The notes: generated by a model not told the origin, from the letters alone. A stretch of 64,000 nucleotides of DNA from Phylloscopus collybita (GCA_027886175.1 JAJNNQ010000004.1:18333501-18397500); one strand, 5' to 3'; shown: positions 31,267-43,592, counted from the first letter of the stretch. A program made the numbers and translations.

Positions 31267-33660
31267 ATGGACGCGCTGGAAAAGGTTGTGAGTAAGCTTT
31301 ATAACCAGTGGCGCATTAGCTGTAAGGCTAAACATTTTCGGGTAGCAGTTGTCCAGCTAATGAAATCAGGTGTAATTCAGAGTCCCGTTGATATTCTTCA
31401 CACTGAATACTGGGACAAGTGCACAGAGACACTGGCACATGACGTTTTAGTCACAGGTTCAGGAACAGCACTTAGAAGTTGGGGAAAAGTAACTGAGGTG
31501 CTTCAGAAAGCCCTCGAAGAACAGTCCGCGTGGCGGGCAGCACAAGCATGCCTGCGAGCCACGCCAAAAATCGGTGTCGGGGCTGCGACTCAGACGTAAA
31601 GTGGGGACTTTTCCGCAGAGTGGTTCGCATTGGAAAAGCAGTGAAGTCCTCTCACGTTCGTCGTGGTTCCCCAGTCCCGCAAGCACTCCGCCATTAGCCG
31701 CGGAGCCGACACCTGTCCCAAGCACGAATACCGATTGCAAATCCATCACGGTGCCGACATGTCAGCCCGCACCGACCGCGGAGCACGGCCAACGGCACAA
31801 AACTGGTCCAATTCGCGATTTGGTGACAGCAATTATTACACAAATCCAAATACAGTCCAATGCAGACCTCCACCGTATGCGCCTCAAGATGGTGCCAGGA
31901 AAGGAGAAGGAGGGCGGAGCGGGGATCAAATTCCCGCCACACGCACGCGCGGTGTGTAACTCGGGGAGAGCGGGGCGGGAACCTCGGACAGTGAGGGGGA
32001 GGAGAGCTCGCCGCCGGAGCTCGGGACATGCCCACGGCTCAAATCGAGTGCACGCCCACAAAATCCTTGTTACAGTAGCCCCCCACGAGAAGGCAGGCAC
32101 AGACACAGGCACAGACACAAGCAGGAGACAGGGAGCCCAGCCCACAGAAAGGAACAGGAGCTGAGCCAAGCACAGAAGCTCCCCAAACAAAAGGTCCCTT
32201 GTCGCACTACCTCTTCCTCTGACTCAGAAGCTTCAACAGACGACAGTGGGCACACAGTACATGTAGAACATCACTCCCTGCACACTCCAAAGCACAAACA
32301 AAAGTAAAAATCATACAAACACTACAAATACTCAGACAGTACAGACTCAGACACTGAAAAAGAGAGGGTGTCAGCTTTCCTAGCCAAACATGCCAACCCA
32401 TTCATGACACCTGCTGCTACCAAAAAGCCACCAAAACCCATGCCACTGACCGATTGGAAGGAAATTCAGATAGCTTGTGCAGAACTTGCTCCATCCACTG
32501 TGCAAGCCTTCCCTGGTCAGAAGGGTTGACAACAACCTGCCCATCTATTCTCCAGTCAACCCAAAAGAAGTACAGGCAGTGATGAAGGCCATAGCAGAGA
32601 AAGGAATTAATTCGGCTATGGTTTCAACCTTGCTTGATGGTCTTTTTGGTAACGACGACATGCTCCCCTTCGACATTAAGCAAACCTGCTGAATGATCTT
32701 GGATGGGGCAGCCATGATCGTGTTCAAGCAAGAACAGGAAGAAAACTGCCTCAACATGTTAGCCAGAGCTACAGGTGACCAACACCCCTTGAGAAATTCC
32801 AACATACAGCGGCTGATGGGCAAAGACCCCCAGATGGTCAGCCCACAGGCACAAGCTCAAGGACTGAGGGTCTCAGAACTTGCAGCCACCACCAGAGCAG
32901 CCAGACAAGCCATCCATGCTGCGCGCGGATCGTGGCCAAGCCAGCACCGTGGTCCACCATGAGGCAAGATGAAAGTGAGAGCTTCACACAGTTCGTGGAC
33001 CGACTGCAAGCTGCGGTAGACGCCTCAGATTTGCCAGCAGAGGCAAAGGGACCGGTCCTGGCAGGATGCTTGCGGCAACAATGCAACCAAGCCACGAAAG
33101 AGATCTTGCGTTCCGTGCCACCAGGTGCCAGCATAGCAGCGATGATAAAGCACGTCGCAAGGGAAGAGAACGTGGTCCCTGTCCAAGCTGCAGTAGGTGC
33201 CGCTTAGCTCCGATCCCAGCCGCAGTTCGTGCTGCTGTGGCAGAAGTAATGGCTGCAAGAGCTTGTCCAGAGCCATCAGCGCTGCCAGGTCCTCCATTCC
33301 AAGGGAGGAAAAGAGGTCCCTGTTGGACTGTGGCAGGAAAGGCCATGTAGCCAGGGACTGCAGGTCCAAGAAGCAGGGAAACGGGTGGGGAAGGGGGCAG
33401 ACGGGCTGCATGCAGCCTCCTCCCAGTGGATATACCCAGCGGCCCAGCCAGACCAGCCAGCAGCCCATGAATCCCTTGCCTTCTCCGGAACCCACCAGTC
33501 TCATGGCTCAGTCATGGCCTCCGCAGATAGCATTTCCTCCACTGGCGACTTACCAAGGCTCGACTGCTTCAACATTAACACCGAACAATTCCAAAGACAA
33601 TATCCTCAGGTGGCCTTGGCAATCCAATGCAGGTCCCGCAGCCTCCTAGCTCCTGCCCCC
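31267..33660 (+). pseudogene. gag: gag of provirus B
   Basis: Matrix begins at ATG 31267 (MDALEKVV) and meets a TAA at 31597. PPPYAPQDG lies near 31870 in the same frame, which ends at 31959. The Ser/acidic block lies around 32205-32365 with breaks. Capsid (about 32510-33200) has the major homology region FTQFVDRLQAAVDASDL and an early TGA at 32690. The knuckle near 33325-33365 is shifted out of frame after its first Cys. Gag then continues as GCMQPPPSG and a Pro/Gln-rich tail. The order is the same as in A. Confidence 0.85.
33376..33382 (+). other. Candidate gag-pro frameshift heptamer (B)
   Basis: GGGAAAC in the position and register seen in A and C, at the end of the nucleocapsid knuckle. 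The -1 frame is open from at least 33385 to 33663. Confidence 0.68.
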
Positions 33661-34039
33661 TAGCCTGGGGCATCTGCCGAGAAGTCATCTCAGTGCCCAA
33701 CCCATGGAACGACTTCCCTCGTCGACACAGAAACGACGCAGCTGTTAGTCTCCTCTTTATTCTGGACACAGGAGTGGATGTGACCGTATTCCCTGAGGAC
33801 TCCTGGCCACCAAGCTGGAGATTGGAAGATGCATCTGACGTAAGTGGAATCAGAGGAATCGTCACAGCAAAGAAGAGTGTAAGACAAATCTCCATCATCG
33901 TCTATGACAAAGCTGGTCACAAGCTTGAAGGAGAAGTGTGGCTTCATGCCTACGTTCTTGCAGACCCACGACAACCACCATTGCTTGGGAGAGATGCCCT
34001 AGCCCAGCTGAACGTCAGGGTGACAAATTTACCCTGAGG
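33627..34039 (+). pseudogene. pro: Protease (pro) of provirus B
   Basis: Open from 33627 to the terminal TGA, with WGICREVIS, the catalytic DTG at 33765-33773 (FILDTGVDVTVF; Ala to Val after Gly), the flap region and the C-terminal LLGRDALAQLNV. It is the best-kept protease of the three copies. A single indel separates it from the gag-pro overlap frame. It overlaps pol by about 100 bases. Confidence 0.85.
34025..34031 (+). other. Candidate pro-pol frameshift heptamer (B)
   Basis: AAATTTA in the register A AAT TTA of the pro frame, two codons before the pro stop. pol is open in the -1 frame from 33938. This is the clearest copy of the three. Confidence 0.8.
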
Positions 34040-36201
34040 GCCACTGCAGCATACCCTTCATTTCCAATCCAGTTAACATGGAAGTCTTCAGACCCTGTAT
34101 GGGTAGAGCAGTGGCCCATCCCAGAGCCTCGACTGTCCATCCTTCTTCAGCTGGTGCAGAGAGAACTAGATAAAGGGCACATACAGCCATCTACTTCGCC
34201 GTGGAAGACCCCTGTGTTCGTGATCTCCAAACGCAGTGGAGAAGGTTTTCGTCTGCTCCACGACCTGCGTGCAGTTAACAAGAAGATCCAGCCCATGGGT
34301 CCAGTTCAGACATGGCTCCCAAGCAACTCCTTCATTCCTGTCGACCAACCATGCGCTGTCCTTGATATAAAAGACTGCTTTTTCTCCATTCCCTTACATG
34401 CACAAGACAAAGAAAAATTCGCCTTCTCCATCGTGTTTCCCAATGGCCAGCAGCCCAATCTCCGCTTCCAATGGAAGGTATTGCCTCAGGGCATGGTCAA
34501 TTCGCCGACAATTTGCCAAATCGTCGTAAGCAGAGCCTTGGTTCCGTTCCAGACTGATCATCCAGAAGCCTCCATCATACAGTACATGGATGACATACTA
34601 ATAACTGCTCCTCAACCACAGCAAGTAGACCATCTCGTGTCGACTGTCTCCGAAGTCCTGAAGGCCAACGGCTCTGAGATAGCTGAGGCAAAAATAGAGG
34701 CTCCTCTGTCACGTTTCTAGGCGTGAAAATTGACAGCTCGTCAGTGACACCTCCAAAGATGAAAATACGACATGACATCAGCACCCTTCACGATGAACAG
34801 CAGCTCATCGGGTCTCTCCAGTGGCTGAGGAACATCATCCTTATCCCACCAGAGGTGATGTCTCCATTGCACGAGCTCCTCAAAGGCAAGCATCCATGGG
34901 AGCGAAAAACACTGACAAGCCAATCCATCAGCTCTCTCGATTTCATCGAGCAACAATTGTCTTCAGCAGTCCTTTCCCGGTGGGATCCTAAACTACCTAT
35001 AGATCTGTACGTGCACTTCACTAAAGAGGGCAGAGTCGGAGCACTGGCACAAGGACCTCCGAGTACAGCCAAGCCAGTGCAGTGGGTAGTGCTCAGAAGA
35101 CCATCACGAGCCTTTACCCCAGGGGTGGAGTGCCTGGGAAACCTGATCATGAGAGGAAGAAAGCTCGCAATAACTCATCTAGGTCTTGAGCCTGCAAAAA
35201 TATACCCACCGTTCAAAAAACAAATTCCAGCATCTTCAGTAGTGGTCTCTGAGCATCTTGCATTGGCCCTCTTTGGCTTTGCAGGAGAGCTCTGTTATGC
35301 AGCCAAGCCCCCACGGACTCAGCTGCTGACCATGGTGGACATCGACCACCCACAAAAAGTCAAAGACCAACCGCAACCAGGCCAGACCGTTTTCACAGAC
35401 GCTTCCTCTGCCACCTCTACAGCCGCAGCAGTTTGGCAGACACAGGATCAGTGGCAGTGTGTGAAGATGACCAACAAAACACTGTCAGTGCAGCTGTTGG
35501 AAGCCTCAGCAGTTGTGCTGGCATGTGGGCTGTTCCAGTCCGAGCATCTCAACATCGTCACTGATTCCATGTTTGTCGCCAAGTTCTGCCAGGCAACAAC
35601 AGGTCCAGGCATCTCTGCATCCCCAGCTGCCACCATGATCGAGGACGCCCTCATGGCACGAGAAGGTACCATCACCATCATCCATGTCAACAGCCACAAT
35701 CCAGTAAAAGGATTTTTCCAACTCAGCAACGATAAAGCTGATGCTGCCGCAAAAGGTCTATGGACCTTTCAAGAAGCCAAACAGCTCCACGAATCGCTTC
35801 ACATAAGTGCCAAAGCTCTTGCGAAGAGATTCAACATCCCGATGTCCGATGCCAGACATGTCGTAGCCACTTGTCCTCACTGCCAGAGATCACCTCTATG
35901 GTCCAGTGGAGTCAACCCCAGAGGCCTTAAAGCCTCGGAAATCTGGCAAACAGATTTCACCCTATGCCAGTTGTTAAAACCTCGGGCATGGCTCGCTGTG
36001 ACCGTAGACACCTACAGCAGTGTGATTATTGCCACTCAACATGCCGAAGTAAACTCGAAAGCTACCATCCAGCACTGGCTGACGGCTATGGCATGGCTAG
36101 GCATCCCCAAACAAAACCGACAACGGGACCAACTTTGTGCCCAGACAAACACAAGAATTTGCCACAAAGTGGGACATCGTGTTAAAGCAAGGAATGCCTT
36201 A

Positions 36202-36724
36202 TGTCCTAGGTTACAATGTAAAATTGTGCCCAAGGTATGTATTCTATCCCCATGAGCCGTTGGAGCCAAGGTGGGGCAGTGTTCTCCTTATCTTCTGTTA
36301 AGGAGCCCAACAATGCCTTCCCGGAAGACATTGTCTCTGTTTAATGGGCCATCAAGGACCCATTGCATGACTCATAGGATGAAATCATTCCATTGTGAGA
36401 TGCTCTGCCCAGGGGGAGGAGCCAAGCATTCCCACCCGGATATAATCCAGGGTTTGAGACCTCACGAGCAGCTTCTATCCACTGGACTCTCAGAGGAGAC
36501 AAGCTACCAGACGTTTCTACAGGGATCACTGCTTTGGATCATCTCTGCTCCAGCGGAACCACATCTGCTGCTCCAGGAGGATTCCCGGACTGCTTCAAAC
36601 ACCCTGACCAACAGGGTGTTAGGTTGTATCATTCCATTTATTTCACCTTTTTTTTTCCCTTCTTCTTCTATTAAATTGTATCTCTGACTGGGAGTCTCAC
36701 TGGTTTTGCTTTCAAACCAGCACA
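36202..36724 (+). repeat. Solo LTR (ERVL-like) inside B integrase
   Basis: 523 bases, TGTCCTAGG to CCAGCACA, flanked by CCTTA at 36197-36201 and 36725-36729. The 5-bp duplication and the sequence (CATTGCATGACTCATAGG, GGGGGAGGAGCCAAGC, GGATATAATCC, ATTAAATTG) fit ERVL-class LTRs of songbirds. An ACACCCTGACCAACAGGGTG block is the reverse complement of a block in the 19742-20040 fragment. It splits the integrase reading frame just before the catalytic Glu segment. Confidence 0.9.
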
Positions 36725-37365
36725 CCTTATAACAACACAGGACAGGCCATCGTCGAAAGAGCCAACCAGACTCTGAAGTCGAAGCTAGAAACTCTTGCAC
36801 GATCCGAAGGATTTTCCAGCAGCATCCCCCCATCAGAACAGCCACGTTTGCTGGCCACTGCCTTGCTAGCACTCAACCAGTTCCCAAGGGGAGACCAAAC
36901 ACAAGCCCCTTCACAAAAACACTGGGCAGTTGAATCCACCAAATTAGGTCCACCAGTCAGTATTCGAAACAACATGGGCGAGTGGGAAACAGGGTGGAAG
37001 TTAGTGGTCACAGGCATAGGGTACGGGGCAGTTGAAAAAGATGGGCAGATTAAGTGGTGCCCTTTAAAATCGATAAAGCCAGTGTTAGGTAAGCCCTGAA
37101 CCAAAGCACTCATGTAGGCCACTCCCTCTACCCCCTCATTGCTCTTGCTTTGAATACACTGCTTGCCCAGGGAGCAGTCAGTAGTCGGCCAGCACCAGGC
37201 TTGTCGATATCGTGCCGAAATTCCACGCGTTAGCCATTCGCTGAGAATCCACCTGATTCCAAGCATATGGCTTCTGTATCAGGCAGTGGTGCTAATCACA
37301 TTCTTGAGTTCTGTTGACAGGTCTGCGAGATCATCAGCCTTCTACGTCCTCGCACGGTCGTGACC

Positions 37366-39132
37366 ATGCAAACCACACTCCATTTTACAAGCTCCATTCT
37401 CCCAGTCTTGAGTCTACTCATGAGCCTGACTGAGGCAAGTCGTCAGCCCTACCAGCCATGTCAGTGGAACATCAGAGATCCATGTGACGATAGAGTAATT
37501 GCCAAGACCATTTCTGACTCACCTAATTTCATAATACACCTCAGCGACATTTTTAACTTCGGTAACATTGGCCATGGCGCCCAAGGGAAGCCTGTCCCCT
37601 GTATTAGTTGGGGAACCTATTGGTGCCCAAGTGTCAATCCCGGCTCAAGTCACTGCGTACAGTCGGAACATGAATACTGCAGGCATTGGGGGTATGAGAT
37701 CATCGTCACAAGCGATTTGTGGGTCCCAGCTAAGAAAGATGCCTTCTTAGAAGTCACCTTCTGGCCCGAAGGCTGTAAAAGGGCTGTTTACAGCCCCAAT
37801 GGGCAAATTAGTAGCATCAAAGGGACCTGTTCCCATCTAAATGTAACCGTCCTGCAGCCCAGAGAGCCCGGTTGGTCTCTCAGATGGAAGTGGTCAGTCT
37901 ATCTGTACCACACGGGAACAGACCCCAGCATGGTCATTCAAGTTATCAGAGCACCAACTCAACACCGTGCCACCTTCGGACCCAACCTCATTGCCGTCCA
38001 ACAGAACAATCACAGACACAACACCTCCATGACAGGTCTCACCACTCTCACGCCAATGTTTCACAGTGCCTTTTAACTGACTTCACATACACTGTTTTAT
38101 AGAATGCTAGGAGCTGCCTTCACGTCTCTGAACACGACCACACCAAACCTTGCCAGTTCTTGTTGGCTTTGTTATGACACCTATCCGCCTTTCTACGAAG
38201 GAGTAGCCATTAATAATAAGTTCAGCTACTCTGACAAAGGCAATCCTAAGCAGTGCCTTTGGGACATTTCCCGAAAGGGAATTACCCTGGAACAGATCTC
38301 TGTGAAGGGAGTCTGTTTGGGCAGCAAACATGTTATCCAGCAGCACAAAAACATCTGCAACATGTCTGTCACACCTCGCAGATGCCGAGTGTGGATCATT
38401 CCAGCTGCACCGGGGACATGGGCATGCAAAACTACAGGAATCACACCATGCGTGTCCACAAAACATTTCAGAAACATTAACGACTTCTGTGTGCAAGTTG
38501 TTGTCATCCCCAGGATCCTTCATTATTCAGATGAGGAGATGCTGCTTCGGCTCGACACAGACCTCCCGCACCAGAAAAGAGAAATCATCACGGCAGTCAG
38601 CCTTGCAGTTCTCTTGGGCCTCGGAGCGACAGGAGTGACGACAGGCGTCTCTGCACTTGTCACTCAAAATCAAGGCCTAAGTCAACTGCAGACAACTGTC
38701 GACGAAGACCTGCTGCGAATCCAAAAATCAATCTTGGACTTTAGAGTGTTCACTCAACTCTTTAGCTGAAGTGGTGCTGCAGAACAGGCGTGGGCTAGAT
38801 CTCCTGCTCCTGCGGCAAGGAGGTCTATGCGCTGCCTTAAATGAAAAGTGCTGTTTCCATGCCAATTACTCAGGACCCATTAAACAGTCCATGGCAGAGT
38901 TACAGCAGCGCTTGGAACAGCGAAGCAAGCAGCACTCTCAGCAGAGTTGGTTCAGTTCCGTGTTTTCCCAATCCCCTTGGTTCATCACCCCAATTTCTAC
39001 CCTGTCTGGACCAGTCCTCATCGTTCTTTTAGTTCTCGTATTCGGTCCATGCCTCATTAATCAGCCCAGTTGGTAAAATCCCGGCTGGAGACAGTTAACG
39101 TCATGTTTCTAGAGAACAGACAGTTGACGTAA
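37366..39132 (+). pseudogene. env: env of provirus B, near full length
   Basis: ATG 37366 opens a signal-like hydrophobic segment (LPVLSLLMSL). The surface subunit follows with WGTYWCPSV, then a frameshift near 38070. SSCWLCYDTY near 38155 is a gamma-type CXXC motif. A basic cleavage-like site (HQKR) lies near 38568, then a hydrophobic fusion-peptide-like run (AVSLAVLLGLGATG). After a second frameshift near 38760 come [25 protein letters not shown] and the anchor. The anchor region ends early by frameshift (NQPSW). This is the gamma/type-D env type on a beta-like gag-pol. The gene is broken. Confidence 0.9.
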
Positions 39133-39222
39133 TTCATCGTTGTTAAAATTGCACTTTATTTACTAACATGTTTACAGTTTGTACTAACCAAGTTTGTACA
39201 GCTGTAAAATTTTTTGTTCATG

Positions 39223-39235
39223 GAGAGAGGGGATA
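39223..39235 (+). promoter_or_regulatory. Polypurine tract before middle LTR (B)
   Basis: GAGAGAGGGGATA directly upstream of the LTR at 39236. One A interrupts the G run compared with A and with the terminal copy. Confidence 0.8.
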
Positions 39236-39548
39236 TGTTGGGAGATAGGACCCGCGCAATAAATATCGGGTGTACAGGCAGATAGAAATCTCCGCCTCTC
39301 CACCGTTCCTACCTAATCCTGTAGAACCTTGCGGACCCCCACTGGCATGACGTGACCACGTAGTGTCCATAAAAGAAGCTGCGTGGTTTGTAATAAACGC
39401 ATTTCACAGTCCACTGCATCAGTGCTTGCTAGCGAGTGTCTGGTACGGTCTGTTTGGGATAAAGCAGGTGACGGGCCGTGCCCTGTCGAACCAGACCATC
39501 ATACCAGGACCCTCCGTGTGCCCACGCGCACCCAGACTCCCGGTCGCA
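39236..39548 (+). repeat. Middle LTR of provirus B
   Basis: 313 bases from TGTTGGGAGATA to CCCGGTCGCA. It differs from both outer LTRs of B at many positions in R and U5 (for example GCATCAGTGCTTGCTAGCGAG here against ATATTAGTGTCGTTAGCGAT in the outer pair). No primer site follows it. env sequence begins at once. Confidence 0.9.
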
Positions 39549-40326
39549 TCTGTCACACCTCGCAGATCCAGAGCGTGGATCATTCCAGCTGCACCAGGGA
39601 CATGGGAATGCAAATCCACTGGGATCACACCATGCGTGTCCACAAAGCATTTCAGAAACACTAACAACTATTGTGTGCAAGTTGTTGTTGTCCCCAGGAT
39701 TCTTTATTACTCAGACGAAGAGATGCTGCTTCGACTCAACACAGACCTCCCGCACCAGAAAAGAGAACTCATCACGGCAGTTAGCCTTGCAGTTCTCTTG
39801 GGCCTCGGAGCGACAGGAGCGGTGTCGCAGGACAGGTGTCTCTGCGCTTGTCACTCAGAATCAGGGCCTAAATCAACTGCAAACAACTATCGACGAAGAC
39901 CTGCTGCGAATTCAAAAATCAATCTCGGACTTAGAACACTCACTCAACTCTTTGGCTGAAGTAGTGCTGCAGAACAGGCGTGGGCTATATCTCCTGCTCC
40001 TGCGGCAAGCTGGTCTATGCGCTGCCTTAAATGAAAAGTGCTGTTTCTATGCCAATTACTCAGGACCCATTAATCAGTCCATGGCAGAGTTACAGAAGCG
40101 CTTGGAACAACAAAATAAGCAGCACTCTCAGCAGAGTTGGTTCGGTTCCGTGTTTTCCCGATCCCCTTGGTTCATCACCCTAATTTCTACCCTGGCTGGA
40201 CCAGTCCTCATCGTTCTTTTAGTTCTTATATTCGGTCCATGCCTCATTAATAAGTTAGCCCAGTTCGTCAAATCCCGGTTAGAAACAGTTAACGTCACGT
40301 TTTTAGAGCACAGACAGTTGACGTAA
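39549..40326 (+). pseudogene. env: Second partial env of provirus B
   Basis: It starts inside the surface subunit, at the sequence equal to about 38363 of the first env (TGTCACACCTCGCAGATCC), directly after the middle LTR. It contains the end of the surface subunit, a cleavage-like HQKR, the fusion-peptide-like run, [25 protein letters not shown], the anchor and a complete tail ending in TAA at 40324. A short insertion near 39825 shifts the frame. It differs from the first copy by scattered substitutions, so it is not a very recent duplicate. Confidence 0.9.
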
Positions 40327-40427
40327 TTCGTCTTTGTTAAAACTGCACTTTATTTACTAACTTGTTTACATTTGTACTAACCAAGTTTGTACAGTTGTAA
40401 AATTTTTTGTCATGGAGAGGGGGGATA

Positions 40428-40732
40428 TGTTGGGAGATGGAGCCCCGCAGGGAAGCTATTGGGTGTACGGGCAGATAGAAATCTCCGCCTCTCCACAGTT
40501 CTTACCTAATTCTGTTGCACCTTGCGGACCCCCACTGGCGTGACATGAACACATAGCGTCCATAAAAGAAGCTGCGCATCTCGTAATAAACACATTTCGC
40601 AGTCCACTATATTAGTGTCGTTAGCGATTTGTCCGGTACGGTCTGTTTGTGGCTAAGTAGGTGACCGGCTGTGGCCCTGTTGAACCAGGCCACCATACCG
40701 GGACCCTCCCTGCGCCCGGACTCCTGGTTGGA
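40428..40732 (+). repeat. Terminal 3' LTR of provirus B
   Basis: 305 bases from TGTTGGGAGATGG to GGTTGGA (end CA mutated to GA), preceded by a G-rich polypurine tract and followed by the AGGATG duplication. It lacks about 12 bases near the U5 end compared with the 5' LTR but otherwise matches it closely. Confidence 0.9.
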
Positions 40733-40738
40733 AGGATG

Positions 40739-42080
40739 CCAAATTTACATTGGCTTTAGAAAGCAAGCAAAGCAAGAGACCTTTGAAAGCTCTGACAATT
40801 TTTACGGACGCGTCCGGGAAGTCTCACAAGTCAGTCCTGACTTGGAGAAACCCTCAGACTCAGCAGTGGGAGGCAGATATCACTGAGGTAGAAGGATCAC
40901 CTCAAGTTGCTGAGTTGGCCGCAGTTGTCTGGGCTTTTGAAAGGTTCTCTGAACCATTCAATTTAGTTACAGACTCCATGTACGTTGCAGAAGTGGTGTC
41001 CAGAGCGGAACATTCAGCACTATAGGAAGTTTCCAACAATGCCCTCTTTCAATTGCTCTTGAAATTAATCAAGTTGGTCTCCCACCGAGAGCAACTTTTC
41101 TTTGTGATGCATACGAGGTTACACATGGATCTGCCGGGGTTCATCGCTGAAGGAAACAGAAGGGCCGATGCTCTTGCTGCCCCTGCAGAGATGGCCCCCT
41201 TGCCAAGTGTTTTCGAGCAGGCAAAAATCAGCCACCAGCTATTCCACCAGAATGCGCCAGATCTTGTTCACCGGTTCCATATCACTTGGGAACAGGCCAA
41301 GGCAATGTCCCTCTTGTCAGAAACACACACTTCCCCCTCTGAGTGCAGGTGCAAACCCCAGAGGGTTAAACAGCTGTGAAGTGTGGCAGACAGATGTGAC
41401 TCATGTGCCACAATTTGGCAAACTGAAGTACGTGCACATCTCGGTAGACACCTTTTCCAGCGCTGTCTATGCCTCCGCCCACATGGGGGAGAAGTCCTGG
41501 GATGCTGTAAAGCACCTTGTCCAGGCTTTCCCTTTCTTGCGCATCCCAAAGGCCCTGAACACTGACAACGGGCCCACTTACCGCTCCAAGGAGTTCCACA
41601 GCTTTCTACAGCCATGGGGAGTGGATCATAAAACAGGCATCCCCCATTCCCTGACAGGTCAAGCCATGGTAGAAAGGACCCACCAGGACACAAAAAGGGC
41701 CCTGAACAACAGCAGCAGGTGTTAAAAGTTGAATCCCCATCGATCTGCCTGTCCAAGGCATTGTTCACCATTAATTTTTTAAACTGTTCATTGGAGACAA
41801 TGAACCCACCAATCGTACGCCACTTTGGAGGGAGCAGTCGGTTCTTAAGGCCAAGCCACCAGTATTAATCAAAGACCCAGAGACCGGAGGAACAGAAAGA
41901 CCTCATGACTTAATCACCTGGGGGCGAGGATGGATACCATCAAAATGGGTGAGGCCCTATGTCCCAAAGGTCTCTGACCAGAAAACGAAGGTGCCACAGG
42001 TGTCGGTGGTGTCCTGGAGAAGAAAAAGGCGTAGAAAATCATCTTGGGAAGGGTCCTCCCTACCCCTGCCTCCCTGGCTC
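40739..42080 (+). pseudogene. pol: ERVK pol, part 2 (RNase H, integrase)
   Basis: It continues part 1 directly: a short connection, RNase H (LTIFTDASGKSHKS, LVTDSMYVAE, EGNRRADALAA) and integrase with CEVWQTDVTHVP, NTDNGPTYRSKEF and QAMVERTHQD carrying the DDE residues. The C-terminal domain (ITWGRGW, KWVRPYVP) ends near 41970, and an open tail reaches about 42080. A stop at 41024 and several frame changes are present. Integrase resembles that of provirus A-C but is clearly a separate lineage. Confidence 0.87.
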
Positions 42081-42114
42081 TGAATTAATTGTAACGACTC
42101 TGAACCCTGCCCAG

Positions 42115-43433
42115 ATGGGACCCCTTTCAACTGCCGGCCAACTACAATTATTCCTGCTCACCAGTTTCCTAGCTCCGACCGTCTGTTGGATCATCCCTCA
42201 GCCAAAAGTGAATGTGTGGGCCACCCTTACAAGATCAATGGGTCAAGACCATATCTGCCTTTCCTCAGCCTTGGCCGTAGACCCGATGTCTACTTGCCTC
42301 ATGGGGATCTCGCTTAAACTCCAAGAGTTCCCCTCTACCCTCATAAAAGTAATGAAAGATACTAATGATAATGCCCCTGGTCGCATTTACTGTTCATTGG
42401 TAGAAGAACGCGCAGAGCACAAAGTATCAGTTCCTGTTTTAAACCCCCTTGTCCTGTGGAGAGACTAGATCCCTGAACTGCCCCAATCCTCAGATGAGCC
42501 TCAGGAGATGGAACTCCTCGGCTCGTCTGCGGCCCCATATTGTGTTCAATTTATATTTACTCCCCCCTAAAATTAAGACAAGCTGTTTTCCTCAGTTTTA
42601 CAAATAGAACAGGTTTACACCGCTGTAAAGTGGTGCGAGTGGATCGCACATGTAGATTATAAACCATAGATTATAAACCCCTGTCCCTTCCTAAGGGAAT
42701 TTCTTTGATTTGTGGCAACCAAGCATGGCCAGGCATCCCCTCTCGTCTTATCGGAGGTCCTTGTATGCTAGGTTGGTTGGGCCTCTACACCCCAAGGAAG
42801 ACCCAAATTATGGATTGGCAAAGGAAAAATGGTTCTGATGAACTGGCTGTCCAAAAAAGAGACCTCACAAGTCTCGATCCACATTGCAATTTGCAAATTA
42901 TCCACTGGTCCAGGACAAAAGCAACTGCCATCACAGTATTTCTGCCCTGGACCTCAGTGGGCAAAAGCTTAGAAGAATTAGGCCGATTAGAGTGCTGGAC
43001 AGCGAAACAGGCAAATCTAACATCCAATGTCCTAGCTGACCTCCTATCAGACGAAGAGATAACGAGGCAAGCGACTCTCCACAATCGGGCGGCAATTGAC
43101 TACCTCCTCCTTCTCCATGGACATCGGTGTGAGGAGTTTGAAGGGCTGTGTTGTTTCAACTTATCTTCTAAAGCTGAAGATGCTCACAAAGCCATCAAAA
43201 AAATGAGGGATATGGTCAGAGAAATAAAGAAAGAAACAGAAGACTGGTTGAGTGAACTGTTCAAAAACTGGGGGCTCTCTAAGTGGGCCGGGTCACTTGT
43301 TAAGACTGGACTGATGATTTTGGTTATTATTATTATTGTTTTGATCGCGTTTGGACTGATTAGGCGTACGGTTTATAAATTAATTTCAAACATCACCACC
43401 TCCCCCCGAGATGAATCGGGTCATTGTGCCTAG
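42115..43433 (+). pseudogene. env: ERVK env, alpharetrovirus type
   Basis: The surface part from ATG 42115 has a hydrophobic start and PQPKVNVWATLTRSMGQDHI, which resembles avian alpharetrovirus-like env starts. It ends at 42468, and a gap with stops follows. The transmembrane part (to 43433) has LHNRAAIDYLLLLHGHRC, CEEFEGLCC (CX6CC), a Lys-rich helix and a long hydrophobic anchor (LMILVIIIIVLIAFGLI). So pol is beta-like and env is alpha-type, unlike the env of A-C. The reading frame is broken at least twice. Confidence 0.85.
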
Positions 43434-43579
43434 TGCTTCAGATGTAGAAGACCTTGAAGAAATCACCACACCTCAAGAAAAAGGACATTACATGTAGTCA
43501 ACACATCAAACTTGGCTTGGGGAAGTTTACCCTGAGTCAGAGTATTTTGCACCACAGACACAATCCACCTTGTTTTAAT

Positions 43580-43592
43580 GAAAAGGGGGAGA
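43580..43592 (+). promoter_or_regulatory. Polypurine tract of ERVK element
   Basis: GAAAAGGGGGAGA directly before the TGTAGTGG start of the 3' LTR. Confidence 0.85.

Larger units (their letters stand above)
33938..37099 (+). pseudogene. pol: pol of provirus B, split by a solo LTR
   Basis: Reverse transcriptase runs to 34720 with DPVWVEQWPIPEPR, LLHDLRAVNKK, VLDIKDCFFSIPL and YMDDILITAP (YMDD at 34583-34594). A frameshift near 34700 leads into 34723-36255, an open stretch with thumb, connection, RNase H (TVFTDASSAT, LLEASAVVLACG, IVTDSMFVAK, NDKADAAAK) and integrase (HESLH, CPHC, EIWQTDFTLC). Another frameshift lies near 36115, before the second Asp. The 36202-36724 LTR follows. Integrase resumes at 36730 with NNTGQAIVERANQ (catalytic Glu) and ends at 37099. 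RNase H keeps its acidic residues. Confidence 0.92.
30822..40732 (+). mobile_element. Provirus B, nested in ERVK pol
   Basis: Same family as A. It has a 5' LTR (30822-31137), tRNA-Phe-type primer site, gag, pro, pol, a near-complete env, a middle LTR (39236-39548), a second partial env (39549-40326) and a terminal LTR (40428-40732). AGGATG flanks the whole unit, so the three-LTR structure behaves as one insertion. The outer LTRs resemble each other more than either resembles the middle one. An ERVL-type solo LTR interrupts integrase. Confidence 0.93.

Noticed and set aside
39549..40326. Second env as a retrotransposed spliced env RNA
   Set aside because: A spliced RNA would carry the primer site and leader up to the splice donor. 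Here env sequence joins the LTR end directly and begins inside the surface subunit.
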